From: Floricoccus tropicus
GTDB taxonomy: Bacteria > Bacillota > Bacilli > Lactobacillales > Streptococcaceae
DNA length: 64,000 nt
NCBI RefSeq assembly: GCF_001832905.1
Contig: NZ_MKIR01000024.1
Coordinates: 186,001-250,000, forward strand
Direction: 5' to 3'
Positions 1-9,344 of the stretch are shown in pieces; within the stretch, counting starts at the first letter, position 1, and each line of letters begins with the position of its first letter. Position numbers and translations under genes: made by a program. The notes under the pieces are model-generated. The model made no database searches and was not told where the DNA came from. It was given only the letters and a program-made list of their open reading frames with translations.

Positions 1-470
1 CCTTAATGTTTGCGATAAATGCGACTACTGACAATGCATCAAAATCGGAAGAGATTGCTAATCTTACAGCAGAAGTATTTCAGGAAAATGCAAAAGATGT
101 CATGAATGTTGATAAAATTTCAATTATCTCGAAAGCAACTGCAAATATGAATCCAGTTTCACCAGATCCAAAGAAGAATCTAGTTATTGGGTTAGTTGCA
201 GGGATGATAGTTGGTGTTGGACTTGCATTGTTATTTGAACAGTTTGATAGAACTATTAAAGATTCAAAATTTATTACGGACAATCTTGCATTTACACTAT
301 TGGGTACTGTACCTGAAATGTCATCAAAGGAAATTGCTGATACAAATAGAGGAGTTCAGATTGAAAGAGAGTCTCATTCAATAGAAAAAGAAGATACTCA
401 AATTTCAAAAAATTCTGAAGAAACAGCATCTAGTGACACAAATAAACGTAGAAGAAGATCAAGGGTATAA
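1..470 (+). CDS. epsA: Wzz/CpsC-type chain-length protein, C-terminal part (5' end outside window)
   Basis: This is the C-terminal part of the membrane adaptor that, with its tyrosine kinase, controls polymer length and export in Gram-positive EPS/capsule systems. The frame is open to the window edge, so the ATG at 6 is internal and the gene is truncated only by the window. Visible are a proline-containing stretch (NPVSPDPKKN) followed by one transmembrane helix (about residues 59-82 counted from that ATG), which is the second membrane segment of the family. A charged Ser/Glu-rich cytoplasmic tail ends in an Arg cluster. The kinase gene follows after 10 bases, so the two are co-transcribed. 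The order Wzz, kinase, phosphatase, priming transferase matches lactococcal epsABCD. Confidence 0.87.
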   Translation, partial: LMFAINATTDNASKSEEIANLTAEVFQENAKDVMNVDKISIISKATANMNPVSPDPKKNLVIGLVAGMIVGVGLALLFEQFDRTIKDSKFITDNLAFTLLGTVPEMSSKEIADTNRGVQIERESHSIEKEDTQISKNSEETASSDTNKRRRRSRV

Positions 471-480
471 GGAGTACATA

Positions 481-1182
481 ATGTTTAAGAAAAATAATAG
501 AAAAAAAGAGACTACACAAGCAGTCAGTCTGATTACTCTAGCAGATAAATCTTCACCGGTATCAGAACAATACCGTACTATTCGTACTAATATTCAATTT
601 GCCTCAACCGTTAATAACGAGATTAAGACAATGGTTATTACTTCATCAGGACCTTCAGAAGGAAAATCAACTACAGCAGCAAATCTAGCAGTTGTCTTTG
701 CTAATTCTGGTCAAAAAGTTCTAATTGTTGATGCAGATTTACGTAAACCAACTGTGGCTAAAACTTTTGCTTTACCAAATGTTGGAGGACTTAGCACTCT
801 TCTTACAACTCCACAGCATGTTACTGATATTGCACAGTATAGTGGTATTGATAATCTCTATGTCCTTACAAGTGGACCAAAGCCACCAAATCCGTCAGAG
901 TTATTGGGATCAGTAAGAATGAATGAGATCTTACAAGAAGCTAGGGATAATTATGATTTTGTAATTTTTGACATGCCACCTGTTGTAGCAGTTACTGATG
1001 CGCAAATTATGGCATCAAAAGTTGACGGAACATTGGTAGTTGTGCGTGAAAATGTATCTAGAAAAGATGCTTTACTAAAGGCAAAAAATTTATTACAAAT
1101 GGTTAATGCAAACGTACTTGGAGTAGTATACAATGGTGCCAAGAATGTGGCAGATCAAGGCTACTACTACTACGGAGCATAG
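481..1182 (+). CDS. epsB: EPS tyrosine-protein kinase (BY-kinase, CpsD/Wze type)
   Basis: Cytoplasmic BY-kinase of 233 aa that works with the Wzz-type adaptor encoded just upstream. The Walker A motif GPSEGKST is at about residues 57-64, Walker A' (VLIVDADLRKP) follows at about 80, and a Walker B-like FVIFDMPP lies near 160. The C-terminus ends in four consecutive tyrosines plus Gly-Ala, the autophosphorylation cluster of this family, here shorter than the usual spaced cluster. The frame continues upstream to 433, but ATG 481 is chosen because AAGGAG lies seven bases before it and the family starts at about this point. The cognate phosphatase follows at 1201. Confidence 0.93.
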   Translation: MFKKNNRKKETTQAVSLITLADKSSPVSEQYRTIRTNIQFASTVNNEIKTMVITSSGPSEGKSTTAANLAVVFANSGQKVLIVDADLRKPTVAKTFALPNVGGLSTLLTTPQHVTDIAQYSGIDNLYVLTSGPKPPNPSELLGSVRMNEILQEARDNYDFVIFDMPPVVAVTDAQIMASKVDGTLVVVRENVSRKDALLKAKNLLQMVNANVLGVVYNGAKNVADQGYYYYGA

Positions 1183-1200
1183 AAAGTGTGAGGAGAAAAT

Positions 1201-1980
1201 ATGAGTGATTTAATTGATTTGCATTGCCATATTCTGCCTGGTGTAGACGATGGAGCACAGACTATTGAGGATAGTTTGGAAATGGCTAAAAAAGCTGTTA
1301 GTCAAGGTATCAGTCATATTTTATGTACTCCACATCATAATAATGGAAAATATCATAATCCAGCTAATAAAGTAATTCCACGTGTTGCTGATCTTCAGGA
1401 AGAATTGGATAATCGACAAATTCCATTAACAGTCCTTGAGGGGCAAGAAGTTAGGATTACTGGTACTTTGATTGATGATATCAATCGTGATGAAATTCTT
1501 TTTACTGACTTAGATAATACATATATACTTATAGAGTTTCCAACAATAGATGTACCAAGCTATACAGAACAACTTTTTGTAGAGCTTTTGCTTAAGGGAC
1601 ATACACCTGTTATAGTTCATCCGGAAAGAAATGCTAAATTTAGGGAAGACCCAAATCTTTTAATTAAGTTTTTAGATATGGGTGTTTTAGCACAATTAAC
1701 TGCGCCGAGTTATGTAGGGATTTTTGGAAAATCTATTCAAAAAACTGCTAAACAAATGGTAGAAAATAATTTGGTTCAGATGGTGGCATCGGATGCTCAT
1801 AATTTAAAACATCGTGATTTTTATCTCAAAGAGGCTTTTCAACAAATTGAAAAAGATTTTGGAAAAGATAAGGCTGAATTCATGAAACAAGTTGCAAAAG
1901 ATCTCTTGAATGGGGATAAGATAAAAATGCCAGATTATTCTGAAGTAGGTAGCAAGAAGAAAAGGTTTGGAATATTTTAA
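1201..1980 (+). CDS. epsC: PHP-family tyrosine-protein phosphatase (CpsB/Wzh type)
   Basis: Manganese-dependent phosphotyrosine phosphatase of 259 aa that dephosphorylates the preceding BY-kinase. The N-terminal DLHCHILPGVDDG signature supplies the first metal-binding histidines of the PHP fold. Further ligands are in CTPHHNN (about residues 42-48), VHPERN (about 139) and the C-terminal SDAHN (about 197-201). The RBS GAGGAG precedes ATG 1201. Position after the kinase and before the priming transferase follows the lactococcal order; in streptococci the phosphatase gene usually precedes the Wzz and kinase genes. Confidence 0.93.
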   Translation: MSDLIDLHCHILPGVDDGAQTIEDSLEMAKKAVSQGISHILCTPHHNNGKYHNPANKVIPRVADLQEELDNRQIPLTVLEGQEVRITGTLIDDINRDEILFTDLDNTYILIEFPTIDVPSYTEQLFVELLLKGHTPVIVHPERNAKFREDPNLLIKFLDMGVLAQLTAPSYVGIFGKSIQKTAKQMVENNLVQMVASDAHNLKHRDFYLKEAFQQIEKDFGKDKAEFMKQVAKDLLNGDKIKMPDYSEVGSKKKRFGIF

Positions 1981-1998
1981 AAACAAGGAGTACCGGAA

Positions 1999-2691
1999 AT
2001 GGAAGAAAGTGTAGCTATTAAGGGCAAAGATATAGATAAAATTGGAAAAAACATTAAAATTAACAAAAATGAATTAGATTCAAAAAGAAATACTAAACTA
2101 GCAAAGAGAGTGATGGATATTGGTCTAAGTACTATTGGCTTAATAGTTGCAGCACCGATTATTACTGTCACTGCTATTGCTATGAAACTAGAAGAACCAA
2201 AGGGTCCTATTTTCTTTTCACAGACACGTGTAGGAGAAAATGAGAACGAATTTAAAATTTTCAAAGTGCGTTCAATGTGTGTTGATGCTGAAGATAAATT
2301 GGAATATCTATTAAAGCAAAATGAAGTTGATGGTGCTATGTTTAAAATGAAAGAAGATCCCAGAGTCACAAAAGTTGGAAGGTTTATCCGTAAAACAAGT
2401 ATTGATGAACTACCTCAGTTGTGGAATGTGCTAAAAGGGGACATGTCACTTGTTGGACCTAGACCGCCTTTACCAAGAGAAGTTGAAAAGTACACAACAT
2501 ATGATAAGCAAAGATTACTAGTCAAACCAGGTTGTACAGGTTTGTGGCAAGTAAGTGGACGAAATGAGATGGGATTTGATGAAATGGTGGAATTGGACTT
2601 GCATTATATTAACAATTTAAGTCTAACAAATGATTCTAAAATTATTCTTAAAACTGTTGGAGTGATTTTAAAACCAAATGGTGCATACTAA
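1999..2691 (+). CDS. epsD: Undecaprenyl-phosphate sugar phosphotransferase (priming transferase)
   Basis: Membrane enzyme of 230 aa that starts EPS repeat assembly by moving a sugar-1-phosphate from a UDP-sugar to undecaprenyl phosphate. It has a charged N-terminus, one hydrophobic segment (about residues 41-57), then the bacterial sugar transferase domain with GPIFFSQTRVG, FKIFKVRSM, IDELPQLWNVLKGDMSLVGPRPP and KPGCTGLWQVSGRN. It is the short form with a single membrane hairpin, not the five-helix WbaP/CpsE form. The donor sugar (glucose or galactose) cannot be read from sequence. RBS AAGGAG precedes ATG 1999. Confidence 0.92.
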   Translation: MEESVAIKGKDIDKIGKNIKINKNELDSKRNTKLAKRVMDIGLSTIGLIVAAPIITVTAIAMKLEEPKGPIFFSQTRVGENENEFKIFKVRSMCVDAEDKLEYLLKQNEVDGAMFKMKEDPRVTKVGRFIRKTSIDELPQLWNVLKGDMSLVGPRPPLPREVEKYTTYDKQRLLVKPGCTGLWQVSGRNEMGFDEMVELDLHYINNLSLTNDSKIILKTVGVILKPNGAY

Positions 2692-2713
2692 TATGGGTAT
2701 TGAAGAAAAAAAA

Positions 2714-3499
2714 ATGATTTTTCAAGATAAGGTATCTATATTGATGCCACTGTATAATAGTGAAAAATTTTTAGTTGATACTGTAAACTCAGTTTTAAAT
2801 CAAACATATGATAATTTTGAGTTGTTGATCGTTGATGATTTATCAACAGACAATTCATTTGAAATTGCTAAAAATTTAAAAAAAGTAGATGACAGAGTAA
2901 AAGTTTTCCAGTTGGAAAAAAATAGTGGTGCTGCAAAAGCAAGAAATTTTGCACTATCAAAATCATCTGGGAGATTCATCTCATATTTAGATGCTGATGA
3001 TTTGTGGAAAAATAATAAGTTGGAATTACAGACTAAAATAATGATAGATAACAATTATCCATTTACTTGTACTAGTTATGATGTTATTAATGAAAATGGA
3101 GAATTATTAAATAAAAAAATTACGATGCTTCCGAGGGTTGACTACAAAGGATTTTTGACAAACAATTTATTACAAACTGTCGGAATAATGGTGGATTTAG
3201 ATATTGTGCCCAAAAATTTATTAATGATGCCGGATTTGAGAAGAAGACAAGATGCTGCTACTTGGCTACAAATTTTAAGGAATGGTTATGACTGTTATGG
3301 TGTTGATGAAAGTCTAGCATACTATCGTCGTGTATCTAATTCACTATCAAGTAACAAAATAAAAGCTGTTAAAGGGGTTTGGTACTTGTATAGAGAAGTA
3401 GAAAAATTACCATTTTTATTCTCAGCTTATATATTTTGTAGGTATGCACTATTAGCAATATGGAAGAGGATATATATTTCAAGAGGTAAAAATGAGTAA
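2714..3499 (+). CDS. Glycosyltransferase family 2
   Basis: GT-A fold glycosyltransferase of about 261 aa acting on the cytoplasmic side on the lipid-linked EPS repeat. It shows the N-terminal VSILMPLYNSEKFL strand, VDDLSTDNS, and the DXD-type YLDADDLW metal and nucleotide-sugar site. Donor and acceptor are not predictable. The start is uncertain: ATG 2693 and 2678 are in frame, but ATG 2714 puts KVSILMPLYN five residues in, as is usual in the family; no candidate has a strong RBS. The 3' end overlaps the next gene by 8 bases, showing translational coupling. From here to 9342 the DNA is clearly more AT-rich than the flanking operon genes. Confidence 0.88.
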   Translation: MIFQDKVSILMPLYNSEKFLVDTVNSVLNQTYDNFELLIVDDLSTDNSFEIAKNLKKVDDRVKVFQLEKNSGAAKARNFALSKSSGRFISYLDADDLWKNNKLELQTKIMIDNNYPFTCTSYDVINENGELLNKKITMLPRVDYKGFLTNNLLQTVGIMVDLDIVPKNLLMMPDLRRRQDAATWLQILRNGYDCYGVDESLAYYRRVSNSLSSNKIKAVKGVWYLYREVEKLPFLFSAYIFCRYALLAIWKRIYISRGKNE

Positions 3500-4739
3500 T
3501 CTAATACTATTTACAAAAAACTTTCCTTACGGTAAAGAAGAAGCTTTCATAGCAAACGAATTAGAAGTGATGTCAAAAAAATTTGACTCTATAATGATAG
3601 TTGCTTGTGAGGTACCATTATCAATAAAAAATGAAATTAGAAAAATACCAGCTAATGTAAAAGTAAAAAAAATTGATAGAAATTTCAATACTTTCAATAA
3701 AGTAAAGTTATTAATTTCTAAAAATACAAATAATAATTATTTTGATTCAAGAGCTGATTCTCTATATAAAAAACTTTTTTTGAAATATTTCATATCAAAA
3801 TCTTCTAGTATATTAAAAGATATATTAGAAGACGATGAAATAAATAAATTTATATCAAAATCTTCTGAGATTGTTTATTATAGTTATTGGTTTTTCGTTA
3901 CAGCTCTTATTATGGTAAATGTGAGTGAAAAATTCCCGTCAAATAATAAATTACTTATAAGTAGAGCCCATCGATATGATCTATATGAAGAAGAGAATAA
4001 ATTAAAGTATTTACCTTTGAGAGAATACTTGTTAAAAAATATTGACTATATATTTCCAGTTTCAAAAAATGGTACTTCGGTATTAAGAAAAGATTTTCCA
4101 AAGTATTATGATAAGATTATCACTTCTTACTTGGGAACGATTGATCATGGATATTCTACAATGGTAGAAAAAAAAGAGTTTTTAATAGTTAGTGTATCAA
4201 GGATCGAAGCGGTTAAGAGAATTGATAAAATTGTTGAATCACTTGCTTTAATAGACGATATTCCAGATATAAAGTGGGTTCACTTTGGTTCAGGTTCTGA
4301 AGAAAAAATTGTTAAAGATTTAGCACAAAAAAAATTAAAAGGGATAAAATTTGATTTTAAAGGTGCGGTACAAAATGATGATATATTGAAGTTTTATAAG
4401 GAAAATGATGTTTCATTATTCTTAAACGCTTCATCAAGTGAGGGAATTCCAGTTGCAATAATGGAGGCATCAAGTTTCGGGATCCCAGTTATTGCTACGA
4501 ATGTTGGTGGAACTTCAGAAATAATTATTAATGACAAATATCTAATAGACAAGGAATTTCAACCTATAGAATTATCAAATAAAATTGAGGAAATGATAAA
4601 TTATAAAAAAACATTTTCTAATTATTTGGAATTAAGAAAAGAGGTGAGAAATAAGTGGGAGAATAATTTCAATTCGTACACTAACTATTCTGACTTCTAT
4701 TTAAAAGTTAAAAACGAATTGGACACCAAAAAATTATGA
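3492..4739 (+). CDS. Glycosyltransferase family 4 (GT-B)
   Basis: GT-B fold glycosyltransferase of 415 aa. The N-terminal half is poorly conserved and begins NLILFTKNFPYGKEEAF, a common start for group 1 transferases. The C-terminal half carries VSRIEAVKRID, HFGSGSEE and the donor-binding region SSSEGIPVAIMEASSFGIPVIATNVGG with the E-x7-E pattern of retaining GT4 enzymes. Linkage and sugar are unknown. RBS AGAGG lies inside the previous gene, which it overlaps by 8 bases; its own stop overlaps the next start as ATGA. Confidence 0.9.
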   Translation: MSNLILFTKNFPYGKEEAFIANELEVMSKKFDSIMIVACEVPLSIKNEIRKIPANVKVKKIDRNFNTFNKVKLLISKNTNNNYFDSRADSLYKKLFLKYFISKSSSILKDILEDDEINKFISKSSEIVYYSYWFFVTALIMVNVSEKFPSNNKLLISRAHRYDLYEEENKLKYLPLREYLLKNIDYIFPVSKNGTSVLRKDFPKYYDKIITSYLGTIDHGYSTMVEKKEFLIVSVSRIEAVKRIDKIVESLALIDDIPDIKWVHFGSGSEEKIVKDLAQKKLKGIKFDFKGAVQNDDILKFYKENDVSLFLNASSSEGIPVAIMEASSFGIPVIATNVGGTSEIIINDKYLIDKEFQPIELSNKIEEMINYKKTFSNYLELRKEVRNKWENNFNSYTNYSDFYLKVKNELDTKKL

Positions 4740-6073
4740 TAGCATATTTAATATTATTAATAGTTAGTATTTATACAGTATACTTATTTGAAAATAAAAA
4801 ATATATAAATCTTGTTATTACTATTTTATTATTTACAATAAGTGCTCCTAATATTGCACTTAAATCAATGAAATTTGATTCACTATATTTATATGTTGTC
4901 ATACTATTAATGTTAAGTGTATTATACTTGAAAAAACTTATTGTTTCTAATCTTTATAGATTCACTTTTAATATATATGTAGCACTTATGCTCTTATTTT
5001 TCTTTTCCTGGATTATAAAATCAAGATTAGCTCCAATTTCAGTAATCATGACATTAGCTGGTATGATTAAGTTTTTAATAATTTTAGCAGTTGTTCAGAC
5101 TATATTTGAAATATTAAATATAGATATAAAGATACTTTTAAAAGAATTTTTTATCGTAGGTCTTTTAATTAACATATTAGCCACTGCTTATCAAATTGTT
5201 TCGCCTTTAAATGCATATAAGTTATTTTCAGAACTTTATAGCTCAAATACTGCTACTTATTATATTAGTGCTGATGCCCAAGGGAACACAGGAGGTTTCG
5301 TGAAGGGCTCTTTCACTAGATACTTTGGGCTTTTTGATAGTCCAATGTTACTTGGGTGTTTTTCACTTTTTGCTACTGTTTTCTTCATATATTTTATTTT
5401 ATTTTCACAGGATAAAATCTTTAAGAACTTACTATTTTTGTTGGCATCATTAGTATTAGGAATACTATCTACTACAAAAACGTACTTAATTGGGCTTCCA
5501 CTTATGTGTGTTATTATGATTGTTTTGTATGTCTTCTCTACAAAGTTGACATACAATAAACTATGGAAGCTTTTATCAATAGCATTTATTTTTGTAATGT
5601 TATTTTTATGTGGTCCGAAAATCTTAGATTTTATTGTTAGAATTAAACCTAATGTTACATATTATCTGGAGTTTTTAAGAAACCCTAGTTCAATTTTTTC
5701 TACTCGATTAGGTGATGGAGGATATATTGGTCAACTTCTTGATGTTGTAAAAGATAATTTGTTTATTGGTGTCGGTCCAGCTAGTATAAAAGGTGAGCCT
5801 ATAGCAGATAATGCATATCTTGTATTACTTCACCATGGTGGTTTGATTGCTATAGTATTAGTGGGTATTTTATTTATAAAGTTTATTACTATATCCTTAT
5901 CTACAAAAAATATGTTAGGCTTATTTTTCATATTAGTTTTACTATTTTTGAGTACTGGACAGACAATACTGGTTGGAGCAAATGTGACATTATTTGTTTA
6001 TTTCTATTTAATTAATTTGCAAGAAGATAATAAAAAATTAATATTTATTTTTGGAGGAAAAAATGATTCCTAA
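4736..6073 (+). CDS. wzy: EPS polymerase (Wzy-like)
   Basis: Integral membrane protein of 445 aa with about 11-12 hydrophobic segments and a large extracytoplasmic loop near the middle, the architecture of Wzy repeat-unit polymerases and O-antigen ligase relatives. Sequence motifs are weak, as usual for Wzy. The call rests on topology, on the late-loop pattern GDGGYIGQLLDVVKDNLFIGVGP (about 325-347, typical of the O-antigen ligase fold: G-x-G followed by a family-typical GVGP) and on being the only candidate polymerase in a cluster that also encodes a flippase. It overlaps the previous stop as ATGA and runs past the next gene's start at 6063. Confidence 0.82.
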   Translation: MIAYLILLIVSIYTVYLFENKKYINLVITILLFTISAPNIALKSMKFDSLYLYVVILLMLSVLYLKKLIVSNLYRFTFNIYVALMLLFFFSWIIKSRLAPISVIMTLAGMIKFLIILAVVQTIFEILNIDIKILLKEFFIVGLLINILATAYQIVSPLNAYKLFSELYSSNTATYYISADAQGNTGGFVKGSFTRYFGLFDSPMLLGCFSLFATVFFIYFILFSQDKIFKNLLFLLASLVLGILSTTKTYLIGLPLMCVIMIVLYVFSTKLTYNKLWKLLSIAFIFVMLFLCGPKILDFIVRIKPNVTYYLEFLRNPSSIFSTRLGDGGYIGQLLDVVKDNLFIGVGPASIKGEPIADNAYLVLLHHGGLIAIVLVGILFIKFITISLSTKNMLGLFFILVLLFLSTGQTILVGANVTLFVYFYLINLQEDNKKLIFIFGGKNDS

Positions 6074-6806
6074 AATTATACATTATTGCTGGTTTGGGGA
6101 TAATGAAAAAAGTATTCAGGTGCAAGAATATATAAAAGTTTGGAAAGAAAAATTACCCGATTACGAATTTATGGAGTGGAACGAATTATCATTCAATATT
6201 CAAAAAAATAAATTTGTAAAAGAAGCTTATGAAGAAAAAAAATATGCTTTTGTGAGTGATGTTGCTAGACTTGATGCCTTATACTCCTTTGGTGGTATAT
6301 ATATGGATACAGATGTTATTCTTAAAAGGAGACCAGATTCGGTCATCAAGTCAACTGATTCTCTAGTGCTCGGTTTTGAAAATGGAGGTTGTCAGATCTC
6401 GACAGCTTTTATTGCTTCTGAGAAATCTAATGAACACATAGGAAAATTACTGACTGATTATGATGCTAAATCTTTTATGATCGTTAATGAAGGAAAGGTT
6501 CAGTATGACAGTACTCCGAATACTTACTTATTTGCTGAGTATTTTTCAAATTTAGGATTAAAGTTAGATAATACCTATCAAGAAATACAGAATGCAAGGA
6601 TATATCCAGAGGATTATTTTAGTGCTTATGATTTTAGATTTTTTGAAATAACAGAGACAAATAATACTGTTTGTATTCATAATTTCAACGGCTCATGGTC
6701 TACAAAAAATAAAAAGATAAAGAAAAAAGTAAAAAAAATATTAATAAATATTTTTGGAGTAGATAATTATAAGAAATTTTATTTTCTTGTGAAAGGTAAA
6801 AGTTAA
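6063..6806 (+). CDS. Glycosyltransferase family 32 (DXD sugar-binding, capsule type)
   Basis: Cytoplasmic glycosyltransferase of 247 aa. It begins IPKIIHYCWFG, the typical start of the GT32/Gly_transf_sug group, and carries DVARLDALYSFGGIYMDTDV (about 71-90) with the DXD metal motif. The C-terminus is Lys-rich. A TTG at 6051 is in frame, but GGAGG at 6053-6057 sets ATG 6063 as the start. It overlaps wzy by 11 bases. Very AT-rich like its neighbours. Confidence 0.88.
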   Translation: MIPKIIHYCWFGDNEKSIQVQEYIKVWKEKLPDYEFMEWNELSFNIQKNKFVKEAYEEKKYAFVSDVARLDALYSFGGIYMDTDVILKRRPDSVIKSTDSLVLGFENGGCQISTAFIASEKSNEHIGKLLTDYDAKSFMIVNEGKVQYDSTPNTYLFAEYFSNLGLKLDNTYQEIQNARIYPEDYFSAYDFRFFEITETNNTVCIHNFNGSWSTKNKKIKKKVKKILINIFGVDNYKKFYFLVKGKS

Positions 6807-7918
6807 TGAAAATATTAGTAATAGGTGAATTTTACTCCTCAAATCTTGGAGATGCAGTAATTTGCGAATCAACATCTTATATATTATCCAAAAAAATAAA
6901 AAATAATAATGTTGATATCCTTGATTTTTCTGGTAGAGAAGAATTTTCAACCCAAAAAATTGAATTAAATAAGGTTGATAAATTTAGTTTAAAGAAATTA
7001 ATTAAAAAAAATATTTATTTGAACTCAATTATTATGTATATAAAAGGTCAGTATCCCAAGTTTAATAATATTAATTTAGAGGATTATGATGGTGTAATTT
7101 TAGCAGGTGGTCAACTGTTTCTTTGGTATTTTTTCTGTCCGTTGATTGTTTCTTTTAGAGCATTGCATAGAAAGAATATTAAGACAACCTTAAATAGTGT
7201 TGGATATGGAAAACTTGATAATTATTTTTCTAGAAAATTTATCAGTAAGTATTTAAATAAGGATAATATTAAATATATAAGTGTTAGAGACCATAAAAAA
7301 GAGTTCGAAAAATTAACTAGAAAAGAAATTTTTGTTTCACCAGATTCGGCTATTTTCTCTGCAGATTGTTATGGAGTAGATAAAGATACAAATTCCCATC
7401 AAATTGGATTGGGAATTATGTATATTGAAGGTAAGAGAGAAATATTAAAAGAGTACTGGAAAAATGTGATTGAAATTTTAAATAGAGAAAATAAGGAATG
7501 GTCCTTCTTTGTAAATGGAGCTGAAAAGGATTATGAATTTGCAATTGAAATATTAGAAGAGCTTGGATTTCCGGTTACAGATAAATATCTAAAAGATAGA
7601 CCAGTATATCCAATTGATTTAGTTAACCTTATTTCTTCTTTTGAAAGGATTATGTCTTTTAGATTACATAGTCATATAATTTCTTATTCTTTAAGAATAC
7701 CTACAATAGCACTATCGTGGGATAATAAGGTTAACAGTTTTTTTAATATGATAGATAAATCTGACAATGTATTCAATTATACAGATAAGGATATTGAGAA
7801 AATGGTGAAAAAATTATTTGAAAGTAGTTATGATAATGCTTCAGATGATGATTTATATTTTAATTTACGAGAGCAGTGCTTACAAAATTTATACAGTCAA
7901 ATTGAATTTTTTAAATAA
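6806..7918 (+). CDS. Polysaccharide pyruvyl transferase family protein
   Basis: Protein of 370 aa of the WcaK/AmsJ/CsaB group (PF04230), which adds ketal-linked pyruvate to surface polysaccharides, although several members have other or unknown transferase roles. Seen are the N-terminal FYSSNLGDAVI, a GG motif in VILAGGQLF, SVRDHKKEFEKL, VSPDSAIF, and the late signature FRLHSHIISYSLRIPTIALSWDNK (about 290-313). Its start overlaps the preceding stop (TAATG). In an EPS operon, pyruvylation of a repeat-unit sugar is the simplest role; it would add negative charge. Confidence 0.82.
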   Translation: MKILVIGEFYSSNLGDAVICESTSYILSKKIKNNNVDILDFSGREEFSTQKIELNKVDKFSLKKLIKKNIYLNSIIMYIKGQYPKFNNINLEDYDGVILAGGQLFLWYFFCPLIVSFRALHRKNIKTTLNSVGYGKLDNYFSRKFISKYLNKDNIKYISVRDHKKEFEKLTRKEIFVSPDSAIFSADCYGVDKDTNSHQIGLGIMYIEGKREILKEYWKNVIEILNRENKEWSFFVNGAEKDYEFAIEILEELGFPVTDKYLKDRPVYPIDLVNLISSFERIMSFRLHSHIISYSLRIPTIALSWDNKVNSFFNMIDKSDNVFNYTDKDIEKMVKKLFESSYDNASDDDLYFNLREQCLQNLYSQIEFFK

Positions 7919-7944
7919 TATAAAAAATGAGGGAGAGTCAACTC

Positions 7945-9342
7945 GTGAATACTTATAAAAAATTGGTTGGTAATTCTCTAATTTTTGCAATTGGTAATCT
8001 TGGGAGTAAATTTATTACTTTCATAATGTTACCTTTATATACATATAAATTATCCACTTCAGAGTATGGAACTACGGATGTAATACAAACTACTGTCATG
8101 TTATTGTTACCAATAGTTTCCTTAAGTATCTATGATGCTGTACTGAGATTTGCAATGGATGAAAAAGAAGAAAAAAGTGATATATTTTCTTCCGGTATTT
8201 TAGTCAGTATTATTGGTGTTTTTATTTCACTTATAGTAACTTTGGTAATGTTTTCTCTAAATATTCCGTTTTCAATTTTTTTCTTTATGTTACTTACAGT
8301 ACAATCTTTTCAAAATTTAACTTCACAGTTCTGTAAAGCAATAGGAAAAGTTAAATTGTTTGCAGTAAATGGTATTGTTTTATCTTTTGCTACGGCTTTA
8401 ACTAACGTACTATTTTTGATTGTATTTGAATTTGGAGTTTTTGGATACTTATGGTCAATTGTGGCTAGTAACTTACTATCGATTATCTTTATGGTTGTTG
8501 TTGGTAGGTTATATAAATATGTAGACTTTAGAAAGATTAATAGGGATACTATATTTCGGATGCTTAAATTTAGTGTCCCATTAGTTCCCAATAGTATTGC
8601 TTGGTGGACATCTAATACTATAAGTAGGTATTTCATTCTATATTTCCTTGGTGCATCAGTGAATGGATTATTTGCAGTTGCAAATAAAATACCTACGTTG
8701 CTATCAGTGGTCAATAGTATTTTTTTTCAAGCTTGGCAGATGACGGCTATCGAAGAGTTTGAATCAGAAGATAAAGATGAAATATATTCAAATACTTTTA
8801 ATGTGTATTGTCAAGTCCTATTTTTAGGTAGTGCAGTCATATTAGCAATGATACAACCGTTGATGAGTGTTTTGGTGTCACCTAAATTTTATCTTGCATG
8901 GGAATATGTTCCATTTTTATTGACAACAGTAATATATTCTAGTTTATCAGGATTTTTGGGGCAAAACTATGTGGCAGCAAAAAAAACAGTAGGAGTGCTT
9001 GTTACGACAATATTTGGTGCAGTTGTTAACATCTTAGGGAATTTTATTTTAGTACCAACTATGGGGGCTATTGGAGCTGGGATAAGCTCAACGATTGCTT
9101 TCTTTGTAATTTGGTTAGTTCGTATGAAAGATAATAAAAAGTTTTCAAATATGAAAATAGATAATAAAATGTTTATTTTAAACAATATACTTATTTTTTC
9201 TCAAATAATGTCTATGTATCTATTAAAAGGAAAAGCGATGTATATTAGTATTATTATTCATTTATTACTTATTTGTGTTGTAAATAGACACTTACTAAGT
9301 ATTTTAACTAGATATTTAAAAATTAGAAAAGTAAGGATGTAA
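7945..9342 (+). CDS. wzx: EPS repeat-unit flippase (Wzx, MATE/MVF-type)
   Basis: Integral membrane protein of about 465 aa with roughly 12-14 helices, matching the polysaccharide biosynthesis (PST) flippases that move undecaprenyl-linked repeats across the membrane. The N-terminal [25 protein letters not shown] and the [12 protein letters not shown] loop are typical. ATG 7927 is in frame, but GGGAG at 7931-7935 lies inside it and is nine bases before GTG 7945, so GTG is the better start. It is the only flippase candidate and follows the last transferase-type gene. Confidence 0.88.
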   Translation: MNTYKKLVGNSLIFAIGNLGSKFITFIMLPLYTYKLSTSEYGTTDVIQTTVMLLLPIVSLSIYDAVLRFAMDEKEEKSDIFSSGILVSIIGVFISLIVTLVMFSLNIPFSIFFFMLLTVQSFQNLTSQFCKAIGKVKLFAVNGIVLSFATALTNVLFLIVFEFGVFGYLWSIVASNLLSIIFMVVVGRLYKYVDFRKINRDTIFRMLKFSVPLVPNSIAWWTSNTISRYFILYFLGASVNGLFAVANKIPTLLSVVNSIFFQAWQMTAIEEFESEDKDEIYSNTFNVYCQVLFLGSAVILAMIQPLMSVLVSPKFYLAWEYVPFLLTTVIYSSLSGFLGQNYVAAKKTVGVLVTTIFGAVVNILGNFILVPTMGAIGAGISSTIAFFVIWLVRMKDNKKFSNMKIDNKMFILNNILIFSQIMSMYLLKGKAMYISIIIHLLLICVVNRHLLSILTRYLKIRKVRM

Positions 9343-9344
9343 TT

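Noticed and set aside
433..480. Upstream start of the EPS kinase inside the Wzz gene
   Set aside because: ATG 481 has an AAGGAG site and gives the normal kinase N-terminus; the extension encodes no conserved sequence.
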